In this document: positions 16,786 through 23,339 of the stretch, piece after piece
Layout of the letters: each line of letters opens with the position of its first letter
Position numbering within the stretch: position 1 is the first letter of the stretch
Assembly: GCA_002490705.1 (NCBI GenBank)
Contig: DKUO01000055.1
Coordinates: 42,587-106,586, forward strand
DNA length: 64,000 nt
Source: Lachnospiraceae bacterium UBA7202
GTDB lineage: Bacteria > Bacillota > Clostridia > Lachnospirales > Lachnospiraceae
Direction: 5' to 3'
The notes under the pieces: generated by a model
What the model saw: only the letters and a program-made list of their open reading frames with translations
Told to the model about the DNA's origin: nothing
Database searches by the model: none
Position numbers and translations under genes: made by a program

Positions 16786-18237
16786 ATGAATTACAGGATG
16801 ATGGGAAAATTTATCAGCAGGATTCTTTTGGTGGAAGCGGTGTTCATGCTTCCGGCTCTGCTGATTGCCGTATACCACGGGGAAGAGAAGACGATATTCG
16901 GATTTTTGACCGGTATGGTCATAACTCTTGCGGTGGCGCTGCTGCTGTATCTGTTCTGCCGGAAAGCCGGAAAAGGCTTTTATGCGAGAGAAGGTTTGGT
17001 CTGTGTGGGCGCAAGCTGGATTATGATGAGTCTTTTGGGATGTCTCCCCTTTTATTTTTCACGGGAAATTCCTCGTTTTATCGATGCTCTTTTTGAGACC
17101 GTTTCCGGTTTTACCACCACAGGAGCTTCTATTCTTCCTGAAGTAGAATCCATGTCTATGGGAAACCTTTACTGGCGCAGCTTTACCCATTGGCTGGGCG
17201 GCATGGGCGTTCTGGTGTTTGTGCTGGCCATCGGCAGAGGGCGGGAAAAGGAAGGTTATACCATGCATCTTTTACGGGCGGAGAGCCCGGGGCCCAAGGT
17301 GGAGAAGCTGGTGCCCAGGATGAAGGATACCACGAAGATTTTATATTTTCTCTATATTTTTCTGACTATTTTGAATGTGATTTTCCTGCTGGCGGGCAGG
17401 ATGCCGCTGTTTGACGCGGTGTGCACGGCTTACGGGACGGCGGGGACCGGCGGCTTCGGCATCAAGAATGACAGCATAGCCGGGTACAGCCCCTATCTGC
17501 AAAATGTCTGCACGGTGTTTATGCTGTTGTTTGGCGTAAATTTCAGCTGCTATTACATGTTGGCGATCCGGCAGATTAAAAGCGTGTTCAAGGATGAGGA
17601 ACTTCGCTTTTATTTGGGTGTGGTGTTTTGCAGTATTCTTCTGATCGCATGGAATGTAAGAGGGCTCTATGGGACACTGGGAGAGACTTTCCGGCATGCG
17701 GCGTTTCAGGTGGCGAGCATTGTTACAACCACGGGGTTTGCAACCACAGATTTTGATCTCTGGCCCAGCCTTTCCAAGGCGATTCTCCTTGCACTCATGA
17801 TCGTGGGCGCCTGTGCGGGCAGCACGGGTGGAGGCTTTAAGTGTGGAAGAACCCTGCTTCTCATCAAGAGCCTGCGCCGCAACGTGCGTCAGATCCTGCA
17901 TCCGCGTAAGGTACAGGTGGTGCGTGTGAACGGGCAGATGGTGGGTGAGCAGGTGTTGGATAACACGAACGCCTATCTGGCGGCCTATGCTTTTATTGTG
18001 GTATTCAGTTTTATTGTGATTTCGATAGACGGGTTTTCTCCTATGACGAACTTTTCGGCGGTGCTGGCCTGCTTTAACAATATCGGACCGGGACTGGAGA
18101 GTGTGGGGCCCACCTGTAATTTCGGGGATTATGGACTGTTGTCCAAGGTTATGCTTATTGTCGATATGCTGGCGGGCCGTCTGGAAATTTTTCCCATTCT
18201 GATTTTGTTTTCCAGAAGCACTTGGAGTGGAAGATAG
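16786..18237 (+). CDS. trkH: Trk/Ktr potassium channel subunit TrkH
   Basis: 483 residues with about ten helices in the four-fold M1-P-M2 arrangement. Pore-loop selectivity segments are visible as TVSGFTTTGAS (about residue 105), TAGTGGFG (about 225), VTTTGFATTD (about 315) and NNIGPGLESVGP (about 430). It forms the membrane pore for potassium uptake with TrkA. It lies immediately downstream of trkA, in the same transcript. Confidence 0.95.
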   Translation: MNYRMMGKFISRILLVEAVFMLPALLIAVYHGEEKTIFGFLTGMVITLAVALLLYLFCRKAGKGFYAREGLVCVGASWIMMSLLGCLPFYFSREIPRFIDALFETVSGFTTTGASILPEVESMSMGNLYWRSFTHWLGGMGVLVFVLAIGRGREKEGYTMHLLRAESPGPKVEKLVPRMKDTTKILYFLYIFLTILNVIFLLAGRMPLFDAVCTAYGTAGTGGFGIKNDSIAGYSPYLQNVCTVFMLLFGVNFSCYYMLAIRQIKSVFKDEELRFYLGVVFCSILLIAWNVRGLYGTLGETFRHAAFQVASIVTTTGFATTDFDLWPSLSKAILLALMIVGACAGSTGGGFKCGRTLLLIKSLRRNVRQILHPRKVQVVRVNGQMVGEQVLDNTNAYLAAYAFIVVFSFIVISIDGFSPMTNFSAVLACFNNIGPGLESVGPTCNFGDYGLLSKVMLIVDMLAGRLEIFPILILFSRSTWSGR

Positions 18238-18266
18238 GGGATTTGACGAATACGGCGGTTTGTATA

Positions 18267-18295
18267 TTGAGGGATGACAGGGAATGTGTTACACT
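18267..18295 (+). promoter_or_regulatory. Promoter for the small DUF6465-like gene
   Basis: TTGAGG at 18267-18272, 17-base spacer, TACACT at 18290-18295. A GC-rich inverted segment follows in the 5' leader before the ribosome site GGGGAGG (18353-18359). Confidence 0.6.
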
Positions 18296-18364
18296 AGATA
18301 GGATACTGGGCAGTCGGGCAGACCGTGCTGCCTTCATCGGATAAGCCGAAGCGGGGAGGATACC

Positions 18365-18610
18365 ATGGAAAAGGAAATTACGAAGGCAGTGGAAAAGGCA
18401 GAGCAGGAGATCGAGACGGAAGTCATTCTCCAGTACCGGGAGTATGAGGTCAATATGGATGATGTGACTAAACGGGTCAAGGATCACTATCTGGCGAAGG
18501 GCTACAAGGAAGATTCGATTGAAAATATGCAGATTTATGTGAAGCCGGAAGACTTCACAGCCTATTATGTGATCAATGACAGCGTGGTGGGAAAGGTCAA
18601 TCTTTTCTAA
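18365..18610 (+). CDS. Small acidic protein, DUF6465-like
   Basis: 81 residues, soluble and charged. An N-terminal helix rich in Lys/Glu is followed by a beta-rich C-terminal half ending IYVKPEDFTAYYVINDSVVGKVNLF. The YVKPED..AYYVIN core matches my recollection of DUF6465, a small Clostridia family with no known function. It has its own promoter and GGGGAGG ribosome site. Its stop codon overlaps the stop codon of the convergent azlD gene. Confidence 0.75.
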   Translation: MEKEITKAVEKAEQEIETEVILQYREYEVNMDDVTKRVKDHYLAKGYKEDSIENMQIYVKPEDFTAYYVINDSVVGKVNLF

Positions 18611-18918
18611 AAGATCGGCAGCAGTTCCACCACAAACACCACGGCGCAGCACAGTACAGCTACCTGGAAGAGGCTGCGCCCTTTCCATGCCAGAACGATA
18701 CCCGCAAGGAGGGCGAGAAGCCCGGCGATGGGCGACTGCGTGGCTTCCATAATGGCCGGGAAGGTCATGACCGCCAGTGTGGCGTAGGGCACATAAAACA
18801 GGAAAGAACGCAGATACTTGTTGGTGATTTCCCTGCGGATCAGCGCCAGAGGCGTCATGCGGATCAGGTAGGAGACAGCCGCCATCACGAAAATATAAAT
18901 CCAGATATTCTGTTCCAT
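18607..18918 (-). CDS. azlD: AzlD branched-chain amino acid transport subunit
   Basis: 103 residues with about four helices (IFVMAAVSYLIRMTPLALI; SFLFYVPYATLAVMTFPAI; GLLALLAGIVLAW; VAVLCCAVVFVVELL). The length and the LIRMTPLALI...FLFYVPYA pattern are typical of the small AzlD partner. It lies two bases after azlC, and AzlC/AzlD together export branched-chain amino acids and analogues. Its 3' end overlaps the convergent upstream gene by 4 bp, leaving no room for a terminator between them. Confidence 0.9.
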   Translation of the reverse strand: MEQNIWIYIFVMAAVSYLIRMTPLALIRREITNKYLRSFLFYVPYATLAVMTFPAIMEATQSPIAGLLALLAGIVLAWKGRSLFQVAVLCCAVVFVVELLPIF

Positions 18919-18920
18919 TT

Positions 18921-19658
18921 CTAAGATACCTCCTCTTTCTTTTCCTCATTACTGACTGAATCGGTCGGAAATAGAACCGCCGCAAGAAGGGCCAGAGCAA
19001 CTGTCAGCATGATGGTCTTCAGTCCTGCGGACATGCCGCTTAACAGGGGAAGCCGGTTTGCCAGAAAGCTGGCCGCGAAGCCGGCGGCCACCAATCCGGC
19101 GATCACCTTATTTTTTCTGGCGGGCGGTATAATAATGGCTAAAAACATACCGTATAATCCCACACTCAATGCGCTGACCACTCTGGTCGGCAACACGTTT
19201 CCCATGATGACGCCAAAATACGTCCCGAAGGCCCAGCCCGGAATGGCAACCGCGATAGCGCCGTAAGCATACCACGGATTCAGGTATCCCGGCTGCGCTA
19301 CGCAGATGCCGAAAATTTCGTCCGTCACATCGAAGGCAATGGTCATGCGGTGGCGCAAGGGCGTTTCCGGTTTCAGCTTTTGGCTGAGAGAGCAGGACAT
19401 GAGCAGATATCTTGCGTTGACTACCAAAGTCATTATCGCGGTTTCCAGATAGGTGCTTCCCGCAGCGATCAGGGAAAATCCCGCATATTCCCCCGCGGAG
19501 GCATTGTTCAGCATACTTGCCACGAGAGCCTGTACGGCGGAGAGCCCGGCGTTTTTGGCGGCGATGCCGAGCGTGAAGGCAACGGCGAAATAGCCGAGCG
19601 CAATCGGGCAACCGTCCCGCATACCGTGCTGAAAGTAAGTTTTATTTTCTGTTTTCAT
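18921..19658 (-). CDS. azlC: AzlC branched-chain amino acid exporter
   Basis: 245 residues, polytopic with about six helices. The N-terminal stretch GMRDGCPIALGYFAVAFTLGIAAKNAGLS and the following MLNNASAGEYAG region are characteristic of AzlC/YgaZ proteins. It acts with AzlD in the cytoplasmic membrane as an LIV-E-type exporter. It diverges from padR, AAAGGAG precedes the start, and the intergene is very AT-rich. Confidence 0.92.
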   Translation of the reverse strand: MKTENKTYFQHGMRDGCPIALGYFAVAFTLGIAAKNAGLSAVQALVASMLNNASAGEYAGFSLIAAGSTYLETAIMTLVVNARYLLMSCSLSQKLKPETPLRHRMTIAFDVTDEIFGICVAQPGYLNPWYAYGAIAVAIPGWAFGTYFGVIMGNVLPTRVVSALSVGLYGMFLAIIIPPARKNKVIAGLVAAGFAASFLANRLPLLSGMSAGLKTIMLTVALALLAAVLFPTDSVSNEEKKEEVS

Positions 19659-19759
19659 AGGTAAAAACTCCTTTGGTTACATGATGTAAATTTTAACACC
19701 GAATGACCTGGCTGTACAGTAGACATTGCAGGGGAATAAAAAAAAGAAAAAAATAAGTG

Positions 19760-19860
19760 TTGACAAATAATATTATATGTCATATAGTATGCGTAGAAAC
19801 AATATTATACGGAATATAATATTGCACAAACAAACAATATTATAAATCCAAATAATATGG
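19760..19860 (+). promoter_or_regulatory. padR promoter with an array of palindromic operators
   Basis: TTGACA 19760-19765, 17-base spacer, TATAGT 19783-19788. CAATATTATA (19800-19809) pairs with TATAATATTG (19815-19824) around a five-base centre, a perfect 10-bp dyad just after the -10. CAATATTAT recurs near 19835 with an imperfect partner ATAATATGG, and TATTATAT/ATATAGTA forms a weaker copy inside the promoter. This is the kind of dyad PadR repressors bind, so autoregulation is likely. Confidence 0.7.
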
Positions 19861-19947
19861 CGCAGGAAATTTCCTATTATAAAAAAGAAAAGGAAATCTA
19901 AAGGAAACTGTATGAAATATGTGAGAAGAAGGAAAGGAGTATATTGC

Positions 19948-20274
19948 ATGGTATTTAACACAGGCGCGGCATTGCTGGATGCGATTGTGCTGGCTGTGGT
20001 GTCGCATGAAACGGACGGAACCTATGGCTATAAGATCACGCAGGAAGTGCGGCAGGTCATAGAGATATCCGAATCCACACTGTACCCGGTTCTGCGCAGA
20101 CTCCAGAAGGATGAATGTCTGGAGATCTACGATATGGAATGCGCCGGGCGAAACAGGCGCTACTACCGGATCACGGAGAAGGGGAGAGCGCAGTTAAATC
20201 TCTACATCAGTGAATGGTATCGGTATTCAGCCAAATTGAACAGTATCTTTGAGGGAGGACTTAAGAATGAATAG
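19948..20274 (+). CDS. PadR-family transcriptional regulator
   Basis: 108 residues from ATG 19948, preceded by GGAAAGGAG; an in-frame ATG at 19912 lacks a ribosome site. A PadR winged helix: AALLDAIVLAVVSHE... GYKITQEVRQVIEISESTLYPVLRRLQKDECLEIYDME, then the wing GRNRRYYRITEKGRAQL. It lacks the long C-terminal domain of larger PadR proteins (subfamily 2 type). It overlaps the next gene by 8 bp and heads an envelope-related operon. Confidence 0.92.
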   Translation: MVFNTGAALLDAIVLAVVSHETDGTYGYKITQEVRQVIEISESTLYPVLRRLQKDECLEIYDMECAGRNRRYYRITEKGRAQLNLYISEWYRYSAKLNSIFEGGLKNE

Positions 20275-21046
20275 AGCGGAATTTATGAGCAGGCTGGCCG
20301 CACTGTTACAGGATGTGCCGTCTGCGGAACGGGAGGAAGCGCTACAGTATTACAATGATTATTTTGACGACGCGGGCGAAGGGAATGAGCAGGGCGTGAT
20401 CGCATCTCTGGGTTCTCCGGAAGAGCTTGCCAAGTCCATTAAGGCAGGGCTTGCGGACGGCGGAAACGGCGGCGAGTTTACGGAGTCCGGGTTCCAAAAC
20501 TATAGTCAGGGAAACAAAAATCAGATTATGTCAACCGATCAGCCGTCAAACGGTGCGCAGACAGGCGGGTTTCAGGGAGAGGCTTACGGCGCATACGGAC
20601 AGCAGGCAAAGGCAGGGAACGCTTACGGACAACAGGAAGGCATGAATGGAAAACAGTCACGCAAACAGATGTCGGGCGGGCAGATCGCCTTGATTATCGT
20701 GCTGGCAGTCCTGACTTCTCCCATCTGGATCGGCGTTTTGGCAGGCGTTTTCGGCGGAGCAGTCGGTATACTCGGCGGCCTGCTTGGCATTTTCGTCGCC
20801 TTTCTGGCAGTGGGCGTGGTGCTGACGGTGGTGGGCGTTGCGCTTGTCATTGCAGGGATTGCGGCAGTATTTGCGGCGCCGCTTGGCGGATTGACGCTGG
20901 TCGGCGGCGGGCTGATTATGACGGCGGTAGGGCTGGTGTTCGTCTGGCTGATGGTGCTGGTGGTTGGCACGGCGATCCCCGCTCTCATACGGGGTCTGGT
21001 CAATCTTTGCAGCAGATTATTGCACAGAGGAGGTGAGCGGGCATGA
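20267..21046 (+). CDS. HAAS/DUF1700 membrane protein
   Basis: 259 residues from ATG 20267 (GGGAGGAC before it). The N-terminal 60 residues (MNRAEFMSRLAALLQDVPSAEREEALQYYNDYFDDAG...LGSPEELAKSI) form the helical HAAS/DUF1700 domain commonly coded next to PadR regulators. A Gln/Gly-rich linker (about 65-135; repeats of AYGQQ) leads to three to four hydrophobic Gly/Val-rich helices. HAAS domains are thought to sense or relay envelope signals; no direct activity is known. The next gene overlaps by 4 bp. Confidence 0.85.
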   Translation: MNRAEFMSRLAALLQDVPSAEREEALQYYNDYFDDAGEGNEQGVIASLGSPEELAKSIKAGLADGGNGGEFTESGFQNYSQGNKNQIMSTDQPSNGAQTGGFQGEAYGAYGQQAKAGNAYGQQEGMNGKQSRKQMSGGQIALIIVLAVLTSPIWIGVLAGVFGGAVGILGGLLGIFVAFLAVGVVLTVVGVALVIAGIAAVFAAPLGGLTLVGGGLIMTAVGLVFVWLMVLVVGTAIPALIRGLVNLCSRLLHRGGERA

Positions 21047-22008
21047 AAAAATTTACGAAGGGATGTCTTACGACGGCATTGGTTTTGTTTTTGGTAGGGC
21101 TTATGCTCTGCGTCGTATGTGGTGTTTTGGGAGGCTTCCGGCAGCTTTCGCGGATGGATGGAATTATTGATGTAGGAGACATCGATGTAGGAGATATTGG
21201 AGATCTGGAGCGGAAGCTGAAGGAGCTGGACGGAAAGCAGGAGGAACTTCCGCTGACAGCCGAAACCCTCGGCAGTCTGGAAATTGATTTGGAAATGTGC
21301 AATCTGCTCATTCAGGAATCCGCAGACGAGCATGTGTGGCTTTTGGTGGAAAGCGATACCAACAGGCCCAGATACACCATAGAGAATGACGGGAATAGGA
21401 GCAGGCTGTGTATTGAAAACGATGAAAATTATCATTACTATTGGAGAAGCAAGCCCAAAGACAGCGTTTACCTTTGGCTGCCGAAGGGCTGTACGCTTAA
21501 GGAGTGCGAGATTGCTATCGGTGCAGGCTATATGAAGAGTATTTCCCTGCAAGCGGAGGAGGCAAACATCACCGTGGGCGCGGGTCTTATAGAGATGGAA
21601 GGCTTTGCGGGAAAGGAAATCCTTCTCTGCGCAGACGCGGGCGAACTCCTCGCCGGGCATGTCACAGCCGAGAGGGCGGTTTTGCAGATCGGCGCAGGAC
21701 ATTTGCGCGCGGAGGAGCTTGCGGTGAGCCGTGAGGCAGATATCGATGTCAGTGTGGGACAGTGCGAGATTGCGGGAACCATAACAGGGGATCTGGATCT
21801 GGAATGCGACATGGGAGAGGCGGTGATGCGCCTTACCGGTTCGGAGGACGACCACAGCTATGACGTGGAGTGCGGCATGGGTGAGGTCAATGTGGGAAGC
21901 CACAGCCACGGCGGGGTTGCGTCGGAAAGATCGTGGAACAGTGGAAAAGACAGCGAATTTGTTGTAGACTGCAATATGGGAACGGTAACCATTACTTTTG
22001 AAGAGTGA
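21043..22008 (+). CDS. DUF4097-like beta-strand repeat membrane protein
   Basis: 321 residues. One N-terminal transmembrane helix (LTTALVLFLVGLMLCVVCGVLGG), then an extracytoplasmic domain made of short repeating strands (LEIDLEMCNLLIQES, ITVGAGLIEMEGF, LQIGAGHLRAEEL, IDVSVGQCEIAGT, LECDMGEAVMRL, VECGMGEVNVGSH, VDCNMGTVTITFE). This is the DUF4097-type beta-solenoid pattern often coded with PadR, HAAS and PspC. It is likely part of an envelope-stress module. It overlaps the upstream gene by 4 bp. Confidence 0.8.
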   Translation: MKKFTKGCLTTALVLFLVGLMLCVVCGVLGGFRQLSRMDGIIDVGDIDVGDIGDLERKLKELDGKQEELPLTAETLGSLEIDLEMCNLLIQESADEHVWLLVESDTNRPRYTIENDGNRSRLCIENDENYHYYWRSKPKDSVYLWLPKGCTLKECEIAIGAGYMKSISLQAEEANITVGAGLIEMEGFAGKEILLCADAGELLAGHVTAERAVLQIGAGHLRAEELAVSREADIDVSVGQCEIAGTITGDLDLECDMGEAVMRLTGSEDDHSYDVECGMGEVNVGSHSHGGVASERSWNSGKDSEFVVDCNMGTVTITFEE

Positions 22009-22024
22009 AAAAGGAGGAAAAAGA

Positions 22025-22234
22025 ATGAATAACGATGTAAGAAAACTGATGAGGTCAAGAAGCAACAGGATGATATGCGGCGTCTGCGGCGGTATCGGGG
22101 AATATCTGAACATAGACCCCACGCTGGTGCGGCTGATCTGGGCGCTGTGTTCCGTGGCGAGCGTCGGCATGGGACTGATCGTCTATTTTGTCGCGGCGGT
22201 GGTGATGCCGGAGGACAATAATATTGTAGGATAA
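22025..22234 (+). CDS. PspC-domain membrane protein
   Basis: 69 residues from ATG 22025 with AAGGAGG before it. A compact PspC domain: RSRSNRMICGVCGGIGEYLNIDPTLVRLIWALCSV, then a hydrophobic helix and the VMPED C-terminus. PspC proteins act in membrane-stress responses. It is the last gene of the padR operon, ending just before the convergent ECF S-component gene. Confidence 0.92.
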   Translation: MNNDVRKLMRSRSNRMICGVCGGIGEYLNIDPTLVRLIWALCSVASVGMGLIVYFVAAVVMPEDNNIVG

Positions 22235-22262
22235 GGACGCAGTCCGTCGGGGCTGTTCGGTG

Positions 22263-22844
22263 CTATTGGATGGTAAAAAACAATCCTGATTTTTTCAGCG
22301 CCGGACGCACCGCGTTGTATACCAGAACAGCCACAACCGTGGAGGTCACCGCATTGATGGAGGTGGAAGCCACATTCCATGCGAGGGTCACTTCCGCGGC
22401 AGGCTTGCCCAGAATCGCCAGCTTATAGAAATAACCGAACAGCGGGTCAAAAATGACGTTGAATAACAGACCGCCCACGGCGGCAATGAGAGACCATTTA
22501 TAGATTTTTTTGTTGTCGGTCTCCGTGCTGATGTGGGCGATTTTGTGTGCGATCAGCCCCGTGATCAGCCCGATGCAGAATTTTAATAGAAAGGTTTTAG
22601 GAGCGTAGACCACATAGACCGGATCGAAGAGGTCGCCGATGGTCATGCCGATGGCGCCGCCAAGACCGCCGTACACGCCGCCGAGGAGCAGCGCGCCCAG
22701 AACGCAGACCGCGTTTCCCAGGTGAATCGAGGTGGCGTCGCCGCCCGGCAGGGGAATTTTAATCTGTAAAAAAGTAAACACCACATAGGACAATGCGGCG
22801 AAGATGCCGGTAAATACAATCTTTAGTAATTTCTCGTTTTTCAT
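22263..22844 (-). CDS. ECF transporter S component
   Basis: 193 residues with about five to six helices. The start (LLKIVFTGIFAALSYVVFTFLQIKIP) and the LGNAVCVLGALLLGG...GGAIGMTIGDLFDP segment are typical of the substrate-specific S subunit of energy-coupling factor vitamin transporters. The vitamin cannot be told from sequence; no riboswitch I recognise lies upstream. The EcfA/EcfT energising module must be elsewhere. It converges with pspC. Confidence 0.82.
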   Translation of the reverse strand: MKNEKLLKIVFTGIFAALSYVVFTFLQIKIPLPGGDATSIHLGNAVCVLGALLLGGVYGGLGGAIGMTIGDLFDPVYVVYAPKTFLLKFCIGLITGLIAHKIAHISTETDNKKIYKWSLIAAVGGLLFNVIFDPLFGYFYKLAILGKPAAEVTLAWNVASTSINAVTSTVVAVLVYNAVRPALKKSGLFFTIQ

Positions 22845-22992
22845 TTTTCATTTCCGCCTTTCTTTGCGTTATTCCCATCATATAGCAAAATGGCTCTTTT
22901 GAAAGTGCCAATTTAAGAAAAATAAGCCATGCCAGATGAGGGCCGGTTGAAAGACAGGATATGCAATCCTTTTATCCTGCACGGGAAATGAT

Positions 22993-23021
22993 TTGACAAA
23001 TCATAGGAAATTGACTATAGT
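22993..23021 (+). promoter_or_regulatory. Promoter of the T-box-valS transcript
   Basis: TTGACA at 22993-22998, exact 17-base spacer, TATAGT at 23016-23021. Transcription would begin about 23028 at the head of the T-box leader. The remaining 22845-22980 stretch holds CAGGATA/TATCCTG, a small inverted repeat, and nothing else I can assign. Confidence 0.8.
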
Positions 23022-23029
23022 AATAAATA

Positions 23030-23310
23030 ATTGTAAATGGCCGTGACAGAGAGGAGTACACAGAAACCGCCGCCAGAGAGGGAAATCGGAAGCTGGGAGA
23101 TTTCCTCGGAGAGGGATTGTGGAACGTGGCTCTGGAGCCGGAACGCAGAAAGTTTTCCGCGGTAGTTTAGCAGGAAAGGCAGTAAGTGTTCCCGGTTGAT
23201 CCCCGATAACGGATCGGAGGCCGAAGGGATGTCGGCTTCACAGAGTGATAAATGAAGGTGGTACCGCGCGTATTGCGCCCTTTGTCAGGAAACTGGCAGA
23301 GGGTGTTTTT
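23030..23310 (+). ncRNA. T-box leader (valine)
   Basis: Stem I region opens with the GA/AGTA-type motif GACAGAGAGGAGTAC. The conserved antiterminator box GGTGGTACCGCG lies at 23257-23268. Uncharged tRNA pairs with the box and blocks the terminator that follows. The downstream gene is valyl-tRNA synthetase, so the specifier should be a Val codon; GTG at 23126-23128 is a possible but uncertain specifier. Confidence 0.9.
23276..23310 (+). terminator. T-box-controlled terminator
   Basis: CGCCCTTTGTCAG (23276-23288) pairs with CTGGCAGAGGGTG (23293-23305) around GAAA, then TTTTT. It is mutually exclusive with the antiterminator fold using GGTGGTACCGCG. Confidence 0.9.
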
Positions 23311-23339
23311 AGTTTGAAAAAACGATAAAGGAGGAAAAT

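Noticed and set aside
20623..22170. Long minus-strand ORF of 515 codons
   Set aside because: It runs antisense to the HAAS, DUF4097 and PspC genes, has no domain, low-complexity Thr/Pro/Ala text and no ribosome site.
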